A DNA stretch of 64,000 nucleotides from Afipia sp. (GCA_024707075.1 JANQAK010000003.1:620001-684000), one strand, 5' to 3'. Positions 1-11,500 are shown, counted from the stretch's first letter. The notes: a model not told the origin generated them from the sequence alone. Made by a program: numbers and translations.

Positions 1-140
1 TACAGAAGAAGATGGCTGCCTGGATCGCCGACGGCACGCTCTTCACGCCGGTCGAAGCGACCTACCCGCTCACGGAATCCAAGGCGGCGCTTTCTCATGC
101 CGCAAAAGGCACGGGCAAGATTCTGTTCAAGGGCGGCTGA
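1..140 (+). CDS. Zinc-type quinone oxidoreductase/alcohol dehydrogenase family protein, C-terminal fragment
   Basis: The reading frame enters from outside the window and closes with TGA at 138-140, giving about 45 residues. The end has the pattern typical of medium-chain dehydrogenase/quinone oxidoreductase proteins: a short helix (AAWIADGTLF), then PVEATYPLTESKAAL, then GTGKILFK, which is the last strand of the catalytic domain. The N-terminal catalytic part and the Rossmann fold are outside the window, so substrate and cofactor cannot be judged. It converges on the histidine kinase gene with 17 bases between the stops. The family call is fairly safe; the specific function is not known. Confidence 0.6.
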   Translation, partial: QKKMAAWIADGTLFTPVEATYPLTESKAALSHAAKGTGKILFKGG

Positions 141-157
141 CGAGAGACCATCGCGAA

Positions 158-3022
158 TTAACGCGCAACCATCTCTTTCACGCGCTGCGAGAACCGCTCA
201 ACGTCGAACGGCTTGGTGATCATCTCCATGCCCGGCTTCAGGAATCCCTTGGCCATGGCCGCACTCTGCGCATAGCCGGTGACGAACAGGATCTTGAGGC
301 CGGGCCTCACCTCCCGCGCATAATCCGCGAACTCGCGGCCGTTCATTCCGGGCAAGCCTACGTCGGTCACCAGCAAATCGACACGGATTTCCTGATTGAG
401 TATCTGGAGGCCTGACGGTCCGTCGGTTGCTTCCATGATCCGGTAGCCTTCGTTCGTTAGCATTTCGGTGATGATGCCGCGAACCACCGGTTCATCCTCG
501 ACCACCAGAACGGTCTCCCCGGAGGCACGATGCTTGGTGATCGAAGCGGACGACATCGGCTCCGCTGCCGCATCGCCATCATGCCGGGGCAGATAGATCC
601 TGACCGACGTGCCGGCGCCCGGCGTGCTGTCAATGATGACGTGACCGTTGGACTGCCGGGCAAAGCCATAAATCATCGACAGGCCGAGACCCGTTCCCTG
701 CCCGATCGGCTTGGTGGTGAAGAACGGATCGAAAGCGCGCGCGACCACATCCGCAGCCATCCCCGTGCCGGTATCCGCCACGTCGATGCAGATATAGTCA
801 CCGGGAGCCAGCGCGGGATTGCCGGACAGCACGCCGTCAAGACGTGCATTCGATGTCCTGATGGTCAGCCGCCCGCCATCCGGCATCGCATCGCGTGCGT
901 TGATCGCAAGATTGAGCAACGCGCTTTCGAGCTGGTTGGGATCGCAAAGCGTACTCCACAGGTTTTTAGACCTCTCGATCTTCAGATCGATAAGTTCGCC
1001 GATCGTCCTGCGAAGAAGGTCCTCAAGGGAGCCCACCAGTTGATTGGCATCGACCGATCTCGGACTGAGCGGCTGCCGACGCGCGAACGCAAGCAACCGG
1101 TGTGTCAGCGCGGCCGCACGGTTCGCCGATGTCGTCGCAGCGTCGATGTAACGCTCGACATTGTCGATGCGGCCCTTTGCCAGTCGTATCTTCATCAGTT
1201 CGAGCGAACCTATGATGCCCGTCAGCAGATTGTTGAAGTCGTGGGCGATGCCGCCCGTCAGTTGCCCGACCGCTTCCATCTTCTGCGACTGGCGCAGTGC
1301 CTCCTCGGTGGATTTCAAGCGCTCGAAAGCGTCCTTCTCCGCGGTGATATCGCGAGCGACTGCATAAACCTTTCCGTCGTCGGGAACAGCGGTCCAGGAT
1401 AGCCAGCGATACGAACCGTCCTTGTGGCGAAAGCGATTTTCAAACCGGATTGTCGGTCTGCCCTGCGCAAGATGACCGAGCTCGGCGTCTACCTTTCTCC
1501 GGTCGTCGGGATGTTCCAGCCACTGCGACGTCTTGTGAAGAAGCTCAGCTTCGCTCCAGCCCAGCGTCGCCGTCCAGGCTGGATTGATGCTCCGCCACGT
1601 TCCATCAATATCAGCCACCAGCAAAAGATCCTGTGAGACGTTCCAGATGCGGTCCCGCTCACGGGTCTTTTCGCGGACGCGCTCGGCGAGCGTCGCGTTC
1701 AGTGCCGCCAGTTGCGCCTCCGTGGTTTTCTGATCGTTCACATCGGTGTTGGTGCCGATCCAGCGCACGATCTTGCCGTTCTCGTCGCGCGCCGGAACTG
1801 CGCGCGCCAGAAACCAGCGAAACGCGCCATCCGCCCGCCGCAGGCGAAATTCGATCTCGTAAGCCTCTCCGGTCCTGACCGCATGTGCCCATGCGGCGAT
1901 TGCAGCCGGGATATCTTCCGGATGAACCATCCGACCCCAGCCTTGCTCCATCAGTTCGTCACCGGTCGCGCCGCTGTATTCATAGACGCGCGGGTTGAAC
2001 CAGTTGAGCCGCCCATCCGGCCGGGCCGTCCAGACATGATGCGGCAGGGCCTCTGCCAGGGTCCGGAATTCCTCCTCGCTCTGACGAAGCGCGCGCTCGG
2101 CAGCGATCTGCTCGGTGACGTCGGTATGAGCGCCTACCAGACGTATAGCCTTACCGGCGTCATCCCGTTCGATAACGGACTTCACCGAGATCCAGCGCAC
2201 CTGCCCGTCACTTGGCCGGATAATTCTGTATCGCGCCGTATAGTCCCGCACATCGCCCGCCACGGCATCGCGAAACTGCTTTTCGGTTGCTTCGCGATCC
2301 TCGGGGTGGATGCGGCGGACCCAGTCCTCGTGGGTTTCGTTCACGGCGTCCGGAGGCAGGCCATGGACAATCAGGTACTCCGGAGACCGGCGATTGCGGA
2401 AACCGCTCCGCAGGTCGACCTCAAGGCCGCCGATCTTGCCGATCTGCTGCACACGGGCGAGTTCGCTTTCCCGCTCGCGCAACGCAACTGAAGCGAGATA
2501 GTCGTCGGTGACGTCGCGGCAGATGACAAGGACACCGCTGATCCGATCGCCGTCATCGATGGGACTAAAACCATAGGTCCAGTAGACCGGCTCCAGCTTG
2601 CCGTGGCGCGTCACGGGCACGAGCTGGTTTTCATGCCAAGTCGCGCCGCCGCCGCTCATGACCTGTTCGATCTGCGGGCCGATGATGTGCCAAATTTCGC
2701 CCCAGCACTCGCGGCCACGCTGGCCGAGCGCACTCGGGTGCCGCTCCGGCCCCATCGTCTGGCGATACCCGTCATTGTAGAACTGGACGAGTTCCGGACC
2801 CCACCAGATGAACATCGGATGATTGGTATTGAGCAGAATGCGGATCGACGTCCGCAGGCTTTGCGGCCAACTATCCGGCACGCCAACCGGCGTTGCCGCC
2901 CAATCGTGCGCACGCATCAGCGCGCCCATTTCGCCGCCCCCGGTCAGGAAATCCGGCGCCATTGAGCGATTGATATCGAGCATCTTCGATCTTTTGGCGC
3001 GGCGGTCCGGGATTCCGGCCAT
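158..3022 (-). CDS. Multi-PAS hybrid histidine kinase with C-terminal receiver
   Basis: Cytoplasmic sensor kinase of about 954 residues with no membrane segment. It holds an N-terminal PAS-like region (about 30-180), then three PAS/PAC units (about 190-310, 315-435, 455-575), a HisKA helix with the phospho-acceptor His594 in [11 protein letters not shown], and an ATPase domain. The ATPase shows the N box ([14 protein letters not shown]), the G1 box DTGTGM and the G2 box [10 protein letters not shown] receiver follows, with the phospho-acceptor Asp887 in [10 protein letters not shown] and the conserved KPF lysine. The HDFNN form of the H box places it in the PAS-rich kinases common in rhizobia. 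The ATG at 3022 is chosen over an upstream TTG at 3040; the ATG at 2983 is also possible. No response-regulator gene lies next to it, so it looks like an orphan. The signal is unknown. Confidence 0.88.
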   Translation of the reverse strand: MAGIPDRRAKRSKMLDINRSMAPDFLTGGGEMGALMRAHDWAATPVGVPDSWPQSLRTSIRILLNTNHPMFIWWGPELVQFYNDGYRQTMGPERHPSALGQRGRECWGEIWHIIGPQIEQVMSGGGATWHENQLVPVTRHGKLEPVYWTYGFSPIDDGDRISGVLVICRDVTDDYLASVALRERESELARVQQIGKIGGLEVDLRSGFRNRRSPEYLIVHGLPPDAVNETHEDWVRRIHPEDREATEKQFRDAVAGDVRDYTARYRIIRPSDGQVRWISVKSVIERDDAGKAIRLVGAHTDVTEQIAAERALRQSEEEFRTLAEALPHHVWTARPDGRLNWFNPRVYEYSGATGDELMEQGWGRMVHPEDIPAAIAAWAHAVRTGEAYEIEFRLRRADGAFRWFLARAVPARDENGKIVRWIGTNTDVNDQKTTEAQLAALNATLAERVREKTRERDRIWNVSQDLLLVADIDGTWRSINPAWTATLGWSEAELLHKTSQWLEHPDDRRKVDAELGHLAQGRPTIRFENRFRHKDGSYRWLSWTAVPDDGKVYAVARDITAEKDAFERLKSTEEALRQSQKMEAVGQLTGGIAHDFNNLLTGIIGSLELMKIRLAKGRIDNVERYIDAATTSANRAAALTHRLLAFARRQPLSPRSVDANQLVGSLEDLLRRTIGELIDLKIERSKNLWSTLCDPNQLESALLNLAINARDAMPDGGRLTIRTSNARLDGVLSGNPALAPGDYICIDVADTGTGMAADVVARAFDPFFTTKPIGQGTGLGLSMIYGFARQSNGHVIIDSTPGAGTSVRIYLPRHDGDAAAEPMSSASITKHRASGETVLVVEDEPVVRGIITEMLTNEGYRIMEATDGPSGLQILNQEIRVDLLVTDVGLPGMNGREFADYAREVRPGLKILFVTGYAQSAAMAKGFLKPGMEMITKPFDVERFSQRVKEMVAR

Positions 3023-3203
3023 CTGGGATACCTGCCTCAACGGCGAAAAACGCCGTTCCGATCAATTGGTTCCGCAGGTTCTTCAATAAAGTGAAATATC
3101 CACAAAAGGTAAGGGGGACGAAGGCGCCTGAGGTGGCTGAGTCTTCCTGTTCAGCCCCGCCCGCGTGGCATAAGACAGAGCCGAAAAATCACGGAGATTT
3201 CGC

Positions 3204-4065
3204 ATGACCTTGCCCGCCGCCGATGACCGCAATGCTGATCAGATTGCCTACTGGAACGGCCCCGGGGGCCGCCACTGGACCGACCGGCAGCAGCTTCAGG
3301 ACATCGTGCTGGCCCCTGTGTCCGAGGTCCTGATCGCCCGTGCTGCGGTCAAGACCGGCGAGACGGTGATCGATGTGGGCTGCGGCTGCGGATCGACGTC
3401 TTTCGATCTGGTCAAGCGGGTCGGCGCCGGCGGGCGCGTCACCGGCATCGATATTTCACAGCCGATGCTGAACCGCGCGCGTGAACTGACGCCAGGCGGC
3501 GCACCGGTCGAGTTCGTGCTGGCCGATGCCACAGTCTATCCATTCGCACCCGCAAGCACGGATCTGCTGTTTTCCCGCTTCGGGGTCATGTTCTTCGCAC
3601 AGCCCTCCGTCTCGTTCGCCAACATGCGCAAGGCGCTGCGCCCCGGCGGACGGCTGGCATTCGCCTGCTGGCGCACCCCGCGCGACAATCCCTGGATGAT
3701 GCTGGGGTTGCAGGAGGCCTACAAGCATGTGCCCAAACTCCCGGAAGTGAAGCCGGAGGACCCCGGTCCGTTCGCCTTCGCCAGCGAAGAGCGCGTTCAC
3801 AAAATCCTTGGCGAGGCCGGCTTCTCGAATATCGCTATGGAGCGGGTTGATCTGGCACTCGACATCGCCACTGGACGCGGGCTTGAAGCCGCCATCGAAT
3901 CCGTGCTCGCCATCGGTCCTACAAGCCGCGCTCTTGAAGGCCAGCCGCTGGACAAGATCGCCGCTGCCACGCAATCGATTCGAACGATGCTGACGGCGCA
4001 CCTGAAGGGGAAATTCCGTTCCTCTCGGCGGCTCGATCTGGATCGTGACTGCTGCAAACCACTGA
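3204..4065 (+). CDS. Class I SAM-dependent methyltransferase, frameshifted near its 3' end
   Basis: The first 268 codons read as a class I methyltransferase. Motif I is VIDVGCGCGSTSFDL with the SAM-binding glycines, followed by GIDISQPML (acidic loop) and LRPGGRLAFACW (post-II region). At the G run 4007-4010 the frame changes. In the original frame the protein runs on with low-complexity, non-homologous sequence to 4532. In the other frame it reads VPLGGSIWIVTAANH and stops at 4063-4065, which is the usual end of this family. Removing one G joins the two parts to about 286 residues. The simplest reading is one extra base, either a sequencing error or a real recent mutation. The substrate is unknown. 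Confidence 0.75.
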
Positions 4066-4179
4066 TAGCCCCTATCGCGTCCGCAGTGGCGATGTCATCG
4101 CGGACGCCTATCGCAGCAATGGAACATATCGATGCTCTCGGCACTTACCCGGGTTCGATCATGAACTGCGGAGAGGATC

Positions 4180-4416
4180 ATGGCGCGGAAATATTCCAAG
4201 GGGGCTGCAAAGAAGGTCAAGCGCGCGATGCACAAGCGCAAGAAGGGGACGCTGAAGAGCGGGCGATCGGGCAAGACCGTCAAGAGCCGGAAGCAGGCCA
4301 TCGCTATCGGCCTTTCGGAAGCGCGCAAGGAAGGAAAAAAGGTGCCCGCGAAGAAATCTGCGAAAAAATCCGCAAAGAAATCCCGCAAAGCCAGAAAGAC
4401 AACACGATCGGGTTGA
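4180..4416 (+). CDS. Small Lys-rich basic protein (DUF6496-like)
   Basis: A 78-residue, extremely basic protein. The first half (MARKYSKGAAKKVKRAMHKR, then KKGTLKSGRSGKTVKSRKQAIAIG) resembles the short DUF6496-type proteins of rhizobia. The C-terminal third is a histone-like Lys/Ala/Ser tail with KKSAKKSAKKS repeats. A good ribosome site (GGAGAGG) sits just before the ATG. It lies inside the downstream garbage frame of the frameshifted methyltransferase, which confirms that the long reading frame there is not real. The role is unknown; binding to nucleic acid is a guess from charge alone. Confidence 0.7.
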   Translation: MARKYSKGAAKKVKRAMHKRKKGTLKSGRSGKTVKSRKQAIAIGLSEARKEGKKVPAKKSAKKSAKKSRKARKTTRSG

Positions 4417-4564
4417 TAAGGCGCGGGGGCACATTCGGCACCACTGCATTTTATGAGAAATGTTTCTCAATATTAAGGTTTTCCACGCGAACCACGGTGG
4501 CCCTGCTCGACAAGCCCACATCCGGCTTTTAGTCTGCGCGCAAAATCCGGAACGGGGCCAAAGG

Positions 4565-5137
4565 ATGTTACGGACGATCTGTTGCGCGCTCGCGCTCGCG
4601 GCTGCTATATTCGTGCATCCCGCCGCCTGCTTCGCACAGAGCGACATCAGCGCCGAGATCACGTTCTGGAATTCGGTGAAAGACTCGCGGAATCCCGCTG
4701 AGATCGTTGCCTATCTCGACAAATATCCCACCGGTACATTCGCATCGCTGGCGAGAATAAGGCTTGAATCTCTCAAACCCAAACCGCCCGCGCCCCCAGC
4801 CGAGCAATGGGCCGCCATCGGCTTTGCGGCGCGCGGCGCGTGGGGAGCGGTGTGGCAGAAGGCAAACCGCGACGAAGCCGAAGCCCGGGCGCTGACCCTT
4901 TGCGTCAATAACGGCGGCCGCGATTGCAAGGTATCGTCCACGACCAAATGCGGCGCGATGGCGTTCTATACCGCGCGGCTGCGGCGGACCCGTTACTGGG
5001 GCGCATTCACGGCCGAGGGTGCGACGCTCGGTCAGGCCATCGACGCTGCGTCAGCGCGCTGCCGCAATGAAGGCCGCAGCCCCTCGGACTGCAATATCCG
5101 GGCCTCGTTCTGCGCGGACGGCAGCCACAGGGACTAA
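4565..5137 (+). CDS. Secreted DUF4189 domain protein
   Basis: About 190 residues. A Sec signal peptide (MLRTICCALALAAAIFVHPA, cleavage near CFA-QSD) is followed by a short helical region (FWNSVKDSRNPAEIVAYLDK, the pattern seen in caspase-associated or SPOR-linked tails). The C-terminal part (about 90-185) has the DUF4189 layout: WAAIGFAARGAWG, DEAEARALTLC and paired cysteines in NNGGRDCKV, KCGAMAFY, CRNEG and CNIRASFC, probably forming disulfides in the periplasm. The frame is open back to 4460, but the signal peptide fixes the start at 4565. It converges on the transglutaminase gene with 22 bases between. Molecular function unknown. Confidence 0.75.
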   Translation: MLRTICCALALAAAIFVHPAACFAQSDISAEITFWNSVKDSRNPAEIVAYLDKYPTGTFASLARIRLESLKPKPPAPPAEQWAAIGFAARGAWGAVWQKANRDEAEARALTLCVNNGGRDCKVSSTTKCGAMAFYTARLRRTRYWGAFTAEGATLGQAIDAASARCRNEGRSPSDCNIRASFCADGSHRD

Positions 5138-5159
5138 TCCGAAATCTCAAAGATATCCT

Positions 5160-6038
5160 CTAGGCCGCTGGAATCACATCCACGGCCACCGTGAGCTTTT
5201 GCTTGCGCGAACCGACGATGACGCCATCCACAGGCGAGACATCGGTATAGTCACGCCCCATCGCGAGAACGACATGGTCGTTTCCGATCACCAGATCGTT
5301 GGTGGGATCGAATCCGGCCCATCCGATCTCCTCGCCGCACCAGACCGACACCCATGCGTGTGTCGCGTCCGCGCCCTGAAGCCGCGGACGGCCGGGTGGC
5401 GGCGTGGTTCGCAAATAGCCGCTGACATATGCCGCCGGCAATCCGAGGCCGCGCAGCCCTGCGATCATGATATGCGCGAAATCCTGACAGACCCCGCGCC
5501 GCTTGCCGAAAACATCCTGCAACGGCGTCGAAATCTCGGTCGCCTTGGAGTCGTAGACGAAATCGCGGTTGATCCGCTGCATCAGGCCGGCGGCCGAGGC
5601 GAAAATGCCACGGCCCGCCGGAAAGCTCTCCGCCGCATAGTCCGTGACCGGCGATACGATCGGCACCAGCGGGCTTGCGAACAGATAGCCCACGGGCGTG
5701 GACGCCGCGAGACCGTTCGACGCGAAGGCCGCCTCGCGCACCTGCTCCCAGGGTGACGAGTCCATATCCCGGGCCGGCGCGTTGCGCGACACATCGACCC
5801 GCGACCGCGCATCGATGCGAAGCACGCGATGAGCGGTCTCGATCACGATGCTTTCGGTATGAATCCCGAAGAAGTCGGTCCTCAGCGTGCGTTCCAGCGG
5901 AACCGGATTGATCTCGACGTGATGCGAGATCAGTTGCTGGCCGTCTCCGCTTCTCGGCTCAAGCCTGAGCGAGCAACGCGCAAAGCTGACCGGACTTTCG
6001 TAGGAATACGTCGTGACATGACGGATGTCGTAGATCAC
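5160..6038 (-). CDS. Transglutaminase-like cysteine protease-fold protein
   Basis: About 292 residues. The N-terminal beta-rich region (1-90, IRHVTTYSYESPV...LRLEPR) is the bacterial transglutaminase-like N domain, and the core (about 150-260) is transglutaminase-like. The catalytic triad is visible: Cys184 in GVCQDFAH, His227 in ATHAWVSVW and the Asp in GFDPTND. No signal peptide is seen, so it should be cytoplasmic. The start codon overlaps the stop of the upstream ATP-grasp/alpha-E gene by 4 bases (6035-6038), showing translational coupling. It is the last gene of the leftward set 11925-5160. Family members are predicted peptidases or amide-transfer enzymes; the substrate is not known. Confidence 0.87.
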   Translation of the reverse strand: MIYDIRHVTTYSYESPVSFARCSLRLEPRSGDGQQLISHHVEINPVPLERTLRTDFFGIHTESIVIETAHRVLRIDARSRVDVSRNAPARDMDSSPWEQVREAAFASNGLAASTPVGYLFASPLVPIVSPVTDYAAESFPAGRGIFASAAGLMQRINRDFVYDSKATEISTPLQDVFGKRRGVCQDFAHIMIAGLRGLGLPAAYVSGYLRTTPPPGRPRLQGADATHAWVSVWCGEEIGWAGFDPTNDLVIGNDHVVLAMGRDYTDVSPVDGVIVGSRKQKLTVAVDVIPAA

Positions 6039-8542
6039 GCGAACCCCGTCAACTTCTCCGGCCGTGCCGCGCTGCTGCCGTGCGGGAAATAATGCGAGCC
6101 GATGGCGTCCGCCAGAATGAGCAGATCCTGCTCAAGCGCGAACAGCGCCTTGGTATCGTATCCCTCCGCCTCGCCCGCTGTCATTGCCGCCTGAAGCGTC
6201 ACCGCCAGACGATGCGGCGGATCGATCAGACCGCCTTCGCGCATGCTCGGCAGGCTCGCGATGTGCTCGTTGAGAGCTGCGATCTGAAATGCGACCGACC
6301 GCGGATTGTACGTATCCAGAACCACGAGATCGCGCACGGGTGCCAGCAGCGGCCCGACCAGATAGCGCGACCGATAAGTGATCTGGCAATCCACCAGCGT
6401 CAGCAGCAGGTCGAGATCCTCTCCGGTCGCGGCGTCATAGGCGAACTGACGTGCAAAGCGGGCGGTGTTGATCGCGCGTTCGACACGGCGCCCCATCTCG
6501 AGAAAGCGCCAGCCGGCGGCCCGGTTCATGTTCTCCTGCGCGAGGCCCGCGAATGTCGCAAGCGATTGCAGCGTCCATTCGGCCGCTTCCAGCAAGGCTT
6601 CATCGTCCTCGGCCTTCTCCGACAACCGCTCGACCATACCGGTGATGACATGCCACGCATCCGGTGAAAGCCGCTCGCGCAATGTCGTCGCGGTGCGTTG
6701 CGCCGAGCGAACCAGCGACAGCGCCGAACCGAACTTGTCCTTGGCTTGCAGCGCCTGCGCCGCGGTCGTCGCCAGTTTGGTGCGGGCCGATGGCGAGGTC
6801 GCGCCCCACGTCACGAGCAGGCGCTGAATGCGTTCGACCACCGGCTGGATCGGCGACGGACCCTTGCCGGGCTCGCGCAACGCGCCGCCCAATCCGCGTA
6901 CCAGCCGCAGCGTGGCCTCGGCGCGCTCAAGGTAACGGCCAAGCCAGAACAGATTGTCTGCCGCGCGGCTCGGCACCCATCCGGCAATGCGCTTGATGCG
7001 AACTGAATCGCTCGGCGGCAGCAGCGTGGAGGTGGCGACTTCTTTCTCCGAGACCACCCAGACGTCGGCAGCACGCGCACCTTCGCCCATCGATACGGCG
7101 CGGGCGTCGGGCTGATCCGCGATGCGGCAGAAGCCGCCCGGCAGGATGGTCCAGCCGTTCTTCGTGGCGGCTGCGAACACCCGCAGCACGAACGGACGCG
7201 GCGAGATATGCCCGTTGTCCCACACCGGGGTGGTGGAGAGACGCACCATCTCCTGCCCAACATAGTCGATGCCACGCTTGCCGATGGCATCGACCAGTTG
7301 CGCGCGATCTTTCTTCGACAACGATGCGGCGACGATCGGACCACGGTCGGGAAAGCCCGGCACGGACTGGCCGTAAGCACCCTCGATCGCCATCTCGTCC
7401 AAACGCGACAACACCTCCTCACGCGCTGATTTCTGCCCGCACCACCAGGTCGCGATGTGCGGCATCTTCAGTCCTTCGCCGAAGAAGCGCTGGCTTAGGC
7501 TGGGCAGGAAACCGAGCAGCGTCCGCGCCTCCATCACACCGGAGCCCGGCATGTTGGCCACCGCAACGCCACCCTTCCGAACGACGTCGATCAGGCCGGG
7601 CACGCCAAGCATCGAACGAGCGTCGAGTTCGAGCGGATCGAGGAAATTCGAGTCGACCCGCCGCAGCAACACATCGATCCGCTTCAACCCGGCGACGGTG
7701 CGCACATGCAGCCGATCCTCGCTCACCGTGAGATCGTCGCCTTCCACCAGCAGGAAGCCGAGATAGCGCGCGAGCGTCGCGTGTTCGAAGTAGGTCTCGT
7801 TGGACGTTCCCGGTGTCAGCAGCGCGATGCGCGGCTCGTCGCGATCCGCAATGGCCCGCAGGCTATCGCGGAAGGCTTCGAAGAACGGCGCAACCCGCTC
7901 GACGTTCATCGACGTGTAGAGATTCGTCAGAGCGCGCGACAGCACCAGCCGGTTTTCGAGTGCATAGCCCGCGCCGGACGGCGCCTGCGTTCGATCGTTG
8001 AGCACCCACCAGCGTCCATCCGGTCCTCGTCCGAGGTCGGCGGCGTAAAGATTGAGATATTGGCCGCCGGGCGGCTTCACGCCGCAAACCGAGCGAAGAT
8101 ATTCACCGCTGCCCGCGATGGCTGCCGCAGGCAATGCACCCTCTGCGACCAGTCGGCCTTCGCCATACAAGTCGCGTAGGATAAGCTCGAACAATTCAGC
8201 CCGCTGCGCCACACCTTCCGAAATCTGTTTCCATTCGACTTCGTCGATCAGCAGCGGCAGATGGCTGAGCGGCCACATCCGGTCCGCCGCATCGCCGGGC
8301 GCCCGATAGGTAACCCCAGCCTCGCGCATATGCTGGTCGGCAGTCGCGAAACGGCGTTCGATCTCGCCCGGAGCAAGCTCGGAGAAAGCATCGAAAAACC
8401 GCGTCCAGACCTCGCGGGGCTCGCCCTTGGCATCGAGAAATTCGTCCGGAATTCCGGCCAGCGGCGTGTAACCGCGCGTGCAATCCAGAAGATCGCGCTG
8501 GTCCCGCCGCACCGCCGTTTCTCCGCCGTCCGTATTCGCCAT
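6035..8542 (-). CDS. Circularly permuted ATP-grasp / alpha-E domain fusion protein
   Basis: 835 residues joining two modules often found as separate genes. Residues about 1-490 form the circularly permuted type 2 ATP-grasp domain (COG2308 type; PPGGQYLNLYAADLGRGPDG, RVDSNFLDPLELDARSMLG). Residues about 520-820 form the helical alpha-E domain (COG2307 type, beginning RAADNLFWLGRYLERAE and later AGWRFLEMGRRVERA). ATP-grasp enzymes make amide bonds with ATP, and comparative genomics has suggested that these loci build or modify peptides. Nothing here shows the substrate. It sits 52 bases after the DUF2126 gene and overlaps the next transglutaminase gene by 4 bases, so the three act as one unit. 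Confidence 0.9.
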   Translation of the reverse strand: MANTDGGETAVRRDQRDLLDCTRGYTPLAGIPDEFLDAKGEPREVWTRFFDAFSELAPGEIERRFATADQHMREAGVTYRAPGDAADRMWPLSHLPLLIDEVEWKQISEGVAQRAELFELILRDLYGEGRLVAEGALPAAAIAGSGEYLRSVCGVKPPGGQYLNLYAADLGRGPDGRWWVLNDRTQAPSGAGYALENRLVLSRALTNLYTSMNVERVAPFFEAFRDSLRAIADRDEPRIALLTPGTSNETYFEHATLARYLGFLLVEGDDLTVSEDRLHVRTVAGLKRIDVLLRRVDSNFLDPLELDARSMLGVPGLIDVVRKGGVAVANMPGSGVMEARTLLGFLPSLSQRFFGEGLKMPHIATWWCGQKSAREEVLSRLDEMAIEGAYGQSVPGFPDRGPIVAASLSKKDRAQLVDAIGKRGIDYVGQEMVRLSTTPVWDNGHISPRPFVLRVFAAATKNGWTILPGGFCRIADQPDARAVSMGEGARAADVWVVSEKEVATSTLLPPSDSVRIKRIAGWVPSRAADNLFWLGRYLERAEATLRLVRGLGGALREPGKGPSPIQPVVERIQRLLVTWGATSPSARTKLATTAAQALQAKDKFGSALSLVRSAQRTATTLRERLSPDAWHVITGMVERLSEKAEDDEALLEAAEWTLQSLATFAGLAQENMNRAAGWRFLEMGRRVERAINTARFARQFAYDAATGEDLDLLLTLVDCQITYRSRYLVGPLLAPVRDLVVLDTYNPRSVAFQIAALNEHIASLPSMREGGLIDPPHRLAVTLQAAMTAGEAEGYDTKALFALEQDLLILADAIGSHYFPHGSSAARPEKLTGFA

Positions 8543-8594
8543 TCCGACTCGCCTTCTGCTCTGCGCGACAACTTCGCCGATTATCGCGACAGCC

Positions 8595-11500
8595 TCAATG
8601 CGGGAGTGGCGTCCGAAGGTCCAGAGTCAGCGGGAATTCGAGGGTACTTTCGCGAGACGGCACCTCGATCTGGCCCGGCGTATGGCCATGATCCTGGAAC
8701 CGGGCCAGCCGCCGCGCCTCGGCCTCGTAGCTGTTGACCGGCTTGGTCTCGTAGCTGCGGCCTCCGGGATGGGCGACATGATAGACGCAGCCGCCAAGCG
8801 AACGGCCGCTCCAGGTATCGAGGATGTCGAACGTCAGCGGCGCGTGAACCGGAATGGTCGGATGCAGCCCGGACGATGGCTGCCATGCCTTGAAGCGGAC
8901 GCCCGCCACCGCCTCCCCCGAACGTCCGGTATCAGTCATCGGCAGGCGGCGGCCGTTGCAGGTGATGACATGCCGCCCATCGACATAGCCGTTGACCTTG
9001 ACCTGCAATCGCTCGACGGACGAATCAACATACCGCACCGTGCCGCCACCGGAGTTTTCCTCGCCCAGCACATGCCAAGGCTCCAACGCCTGACGCAGTT
9101 CAAGCGTCACGCCGCCATGCTGCACGACACCGAACAAGGGAAAGCGAAACTCGAGCTGGGCCTCGAACCATTCCAGCTCAAAATCGTAACCCGCCTGTTT
9201 CAAGTCCGACAGCACGCCCTTGAAGTCCTCCCAGAGGAAATACGGCAGCATGAAGCGGTCGTGCAGCGTCGTGCCCCAGCGCATGAAGCGACCATCCTGC
9301 GGCTTGCGCCAGAATTTTTGCGATCAGCGCCCGGATGATGAGTTGCTGCGCCAGACTCATGCGCGCATCGGGCGGCATCTCCAACGCGCGGAATTCGACA
9401 AGGCCGAGACGGCCGGTTGGGCTGTCCGGCGAGTACAGCTTGTCGATGCAGATTTCGGCGCGATGGGTATTGCCGGTGATGTCCACCAAGAGATGCCGGA
9501 ATGTGCGGTCGACCAGCCAGAGCGGCACCTTCTCGCCTTTCGGCGGAATCTGCGCGATGGCAATTTCAAGTTCGTAGAGCGCGTCATGCCGCGCCTCATC
9601 GATGCGTGGCGCCTGACTGGTCGGGCCGATGAACATGCCGGAGAACAGATAGGACAGCGACGGATGGCGCTGCCAATACAGCACCACGCTCTTGAGCAGA
9701 TCGGGCCGCCGCAGGAAGGGCGAGTCCACCGGCGTGCTGCCGCCGACCACGACATGGTTGCCGCCGCCAGTGCCGGTATGACGTCCGTCGATCAGGAAAC
9801 GGTTCGCGCCGAGACGGACATGCGCGGCCTCCTGATAAAGGCTGATGGTGGTATCGACAATCTCGCGCCAGTTCTTCGCCGGATGGATGTTGATCTCGAT
9901 CACGCCGGGGTCCGGCGTCACCTTGATGACTTCGATACGCGGATCGTAAGGCGGCGCATAGCCCTCGACATGAACCTGAATCTTCATGTCCTCGGCAGTC
10001 GCCTCCACCACCGCGATCAATTCGAGATAGTCTTCGAGCTTCTCGACTGGCGGCATGAACGCACAGAGAATGCCGTCACGAATTTCGATCGACAGCGCGG
10101 TGCGGACGCCGCCCTTGCCGCCCGCGTGCTGTTCCTGAATGAACTGCCGCGGCGCGCCATCCATCTGTGCGCCATCGTCGAATACAGGAGGTTGGGTCAC
10201 CGGCTCGGCTGGCGGAACACCAGCCTCGAATGTCGGCAGCTGCTCGCGCGGGGCCATCGGGTCTTGCTCAACGATATAGGGATAATCCTCCGGCGGAATC
10301 CATTGCAGTGAACTCATCGGCAGCCGCAACCCGAGCGGAGAATCGCCCGGCATCAGGAACAGGTTGCCGCGCCGCAGATTCCATTTCTCGCTGCGCCAGC
10401 GGCTGGCAGCCTTTGCATTCCAGCGCTGCACCGGCAGCACGAACCCGCGCGGCACGTTCAGCCCCTGCTGGAATATCTGCGCCATGCGCGAGCGTTCTTC
10501 AGGATCGGCCAGCTTGGAGTCGCTCGGATCGACGTTGCCGGGCAGGCTGTTCTCCTTCAAGAGCCAGTGCGCCTGATCTTCGTAAGCAGGCAACACGTTG
10601 CCGGCATCAACACCGAGCTTCTCCGCGACATTCACGGCGAACTTTTCCGCCTGCTCGATCTTCGCCGAACGCGGCCCTTCCATCGGCGCGATCAGATCTG
10701 GGTTGCGCCAGATCGGCACGCCGTCCTTGCGCCAATAAAGTCCGAACGCCCAGCGCGGCAGGCTTTCGCCCGGATACCATTTGCCCTGCCCGTAATGCAG
10801 CAGGCCACCCGGCGCAAACCGCGTGCGCAGACGGCGAATGAGATCGTCAGCGATGCCCCGCTTGGTAGGACCGACAGCCGATGTATTCCACTCGGCACCC
10901 TCCATATCATCCAATGACACGAATGTCGGCTCACCACCCATCGTGAGGCGCACATCGTCGGCCGCGAGATCGGCATCGACCTTCTCACCCAAGGCGTCGA
11001 GACGTTTCCATGAGTCATCCGAGAACGGCTTGGTGATGCGCGGCGCTTCGTTGACGCGCGTCACCTTCATCTCGAAGCCGAATTCGACATTGGCCGAACT
11101 GACATTGCCGCTGATCGGCGCGGCTGTGCGATAATGCGGTGAAGCCGCGACCGGAATATGCCCCTCGCCGGTCAGCATGCCGGACGTCACATCGAAGCCG
11201 ATCCATCCCGCGCCGGGCAGATACACTTCCGCCCATGCATGCAGATCGGTGAAATCGGCCTCGACCTCGCGCGGGCCTTGCAGCGGATCGATGTCCGGGC
11301 GCAACTGAATGAGATAACCGGAGACGAAACGCGTTGCCAATCCAAGATGGCGCAATGCCTGAATCAGAAGCCACGCGGAATCGCGGCAGGACCCCGCGCC
11401 GCTTTGCAGCGTTTCCTCGGGCGTCTGGATGCCCGGCTCCATGCGGATGACGTAGTTGATCTTCTCCCGCAGTTTCGCGTTGAGATCGACAAGAAAGTTT

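Noticed and set aside
4066-4532. The 3' extension of the methyltransferase frame
   Set aside because: After the frameshift it overlaps the small basic protein in another frame and has no methyltransferase similarity.
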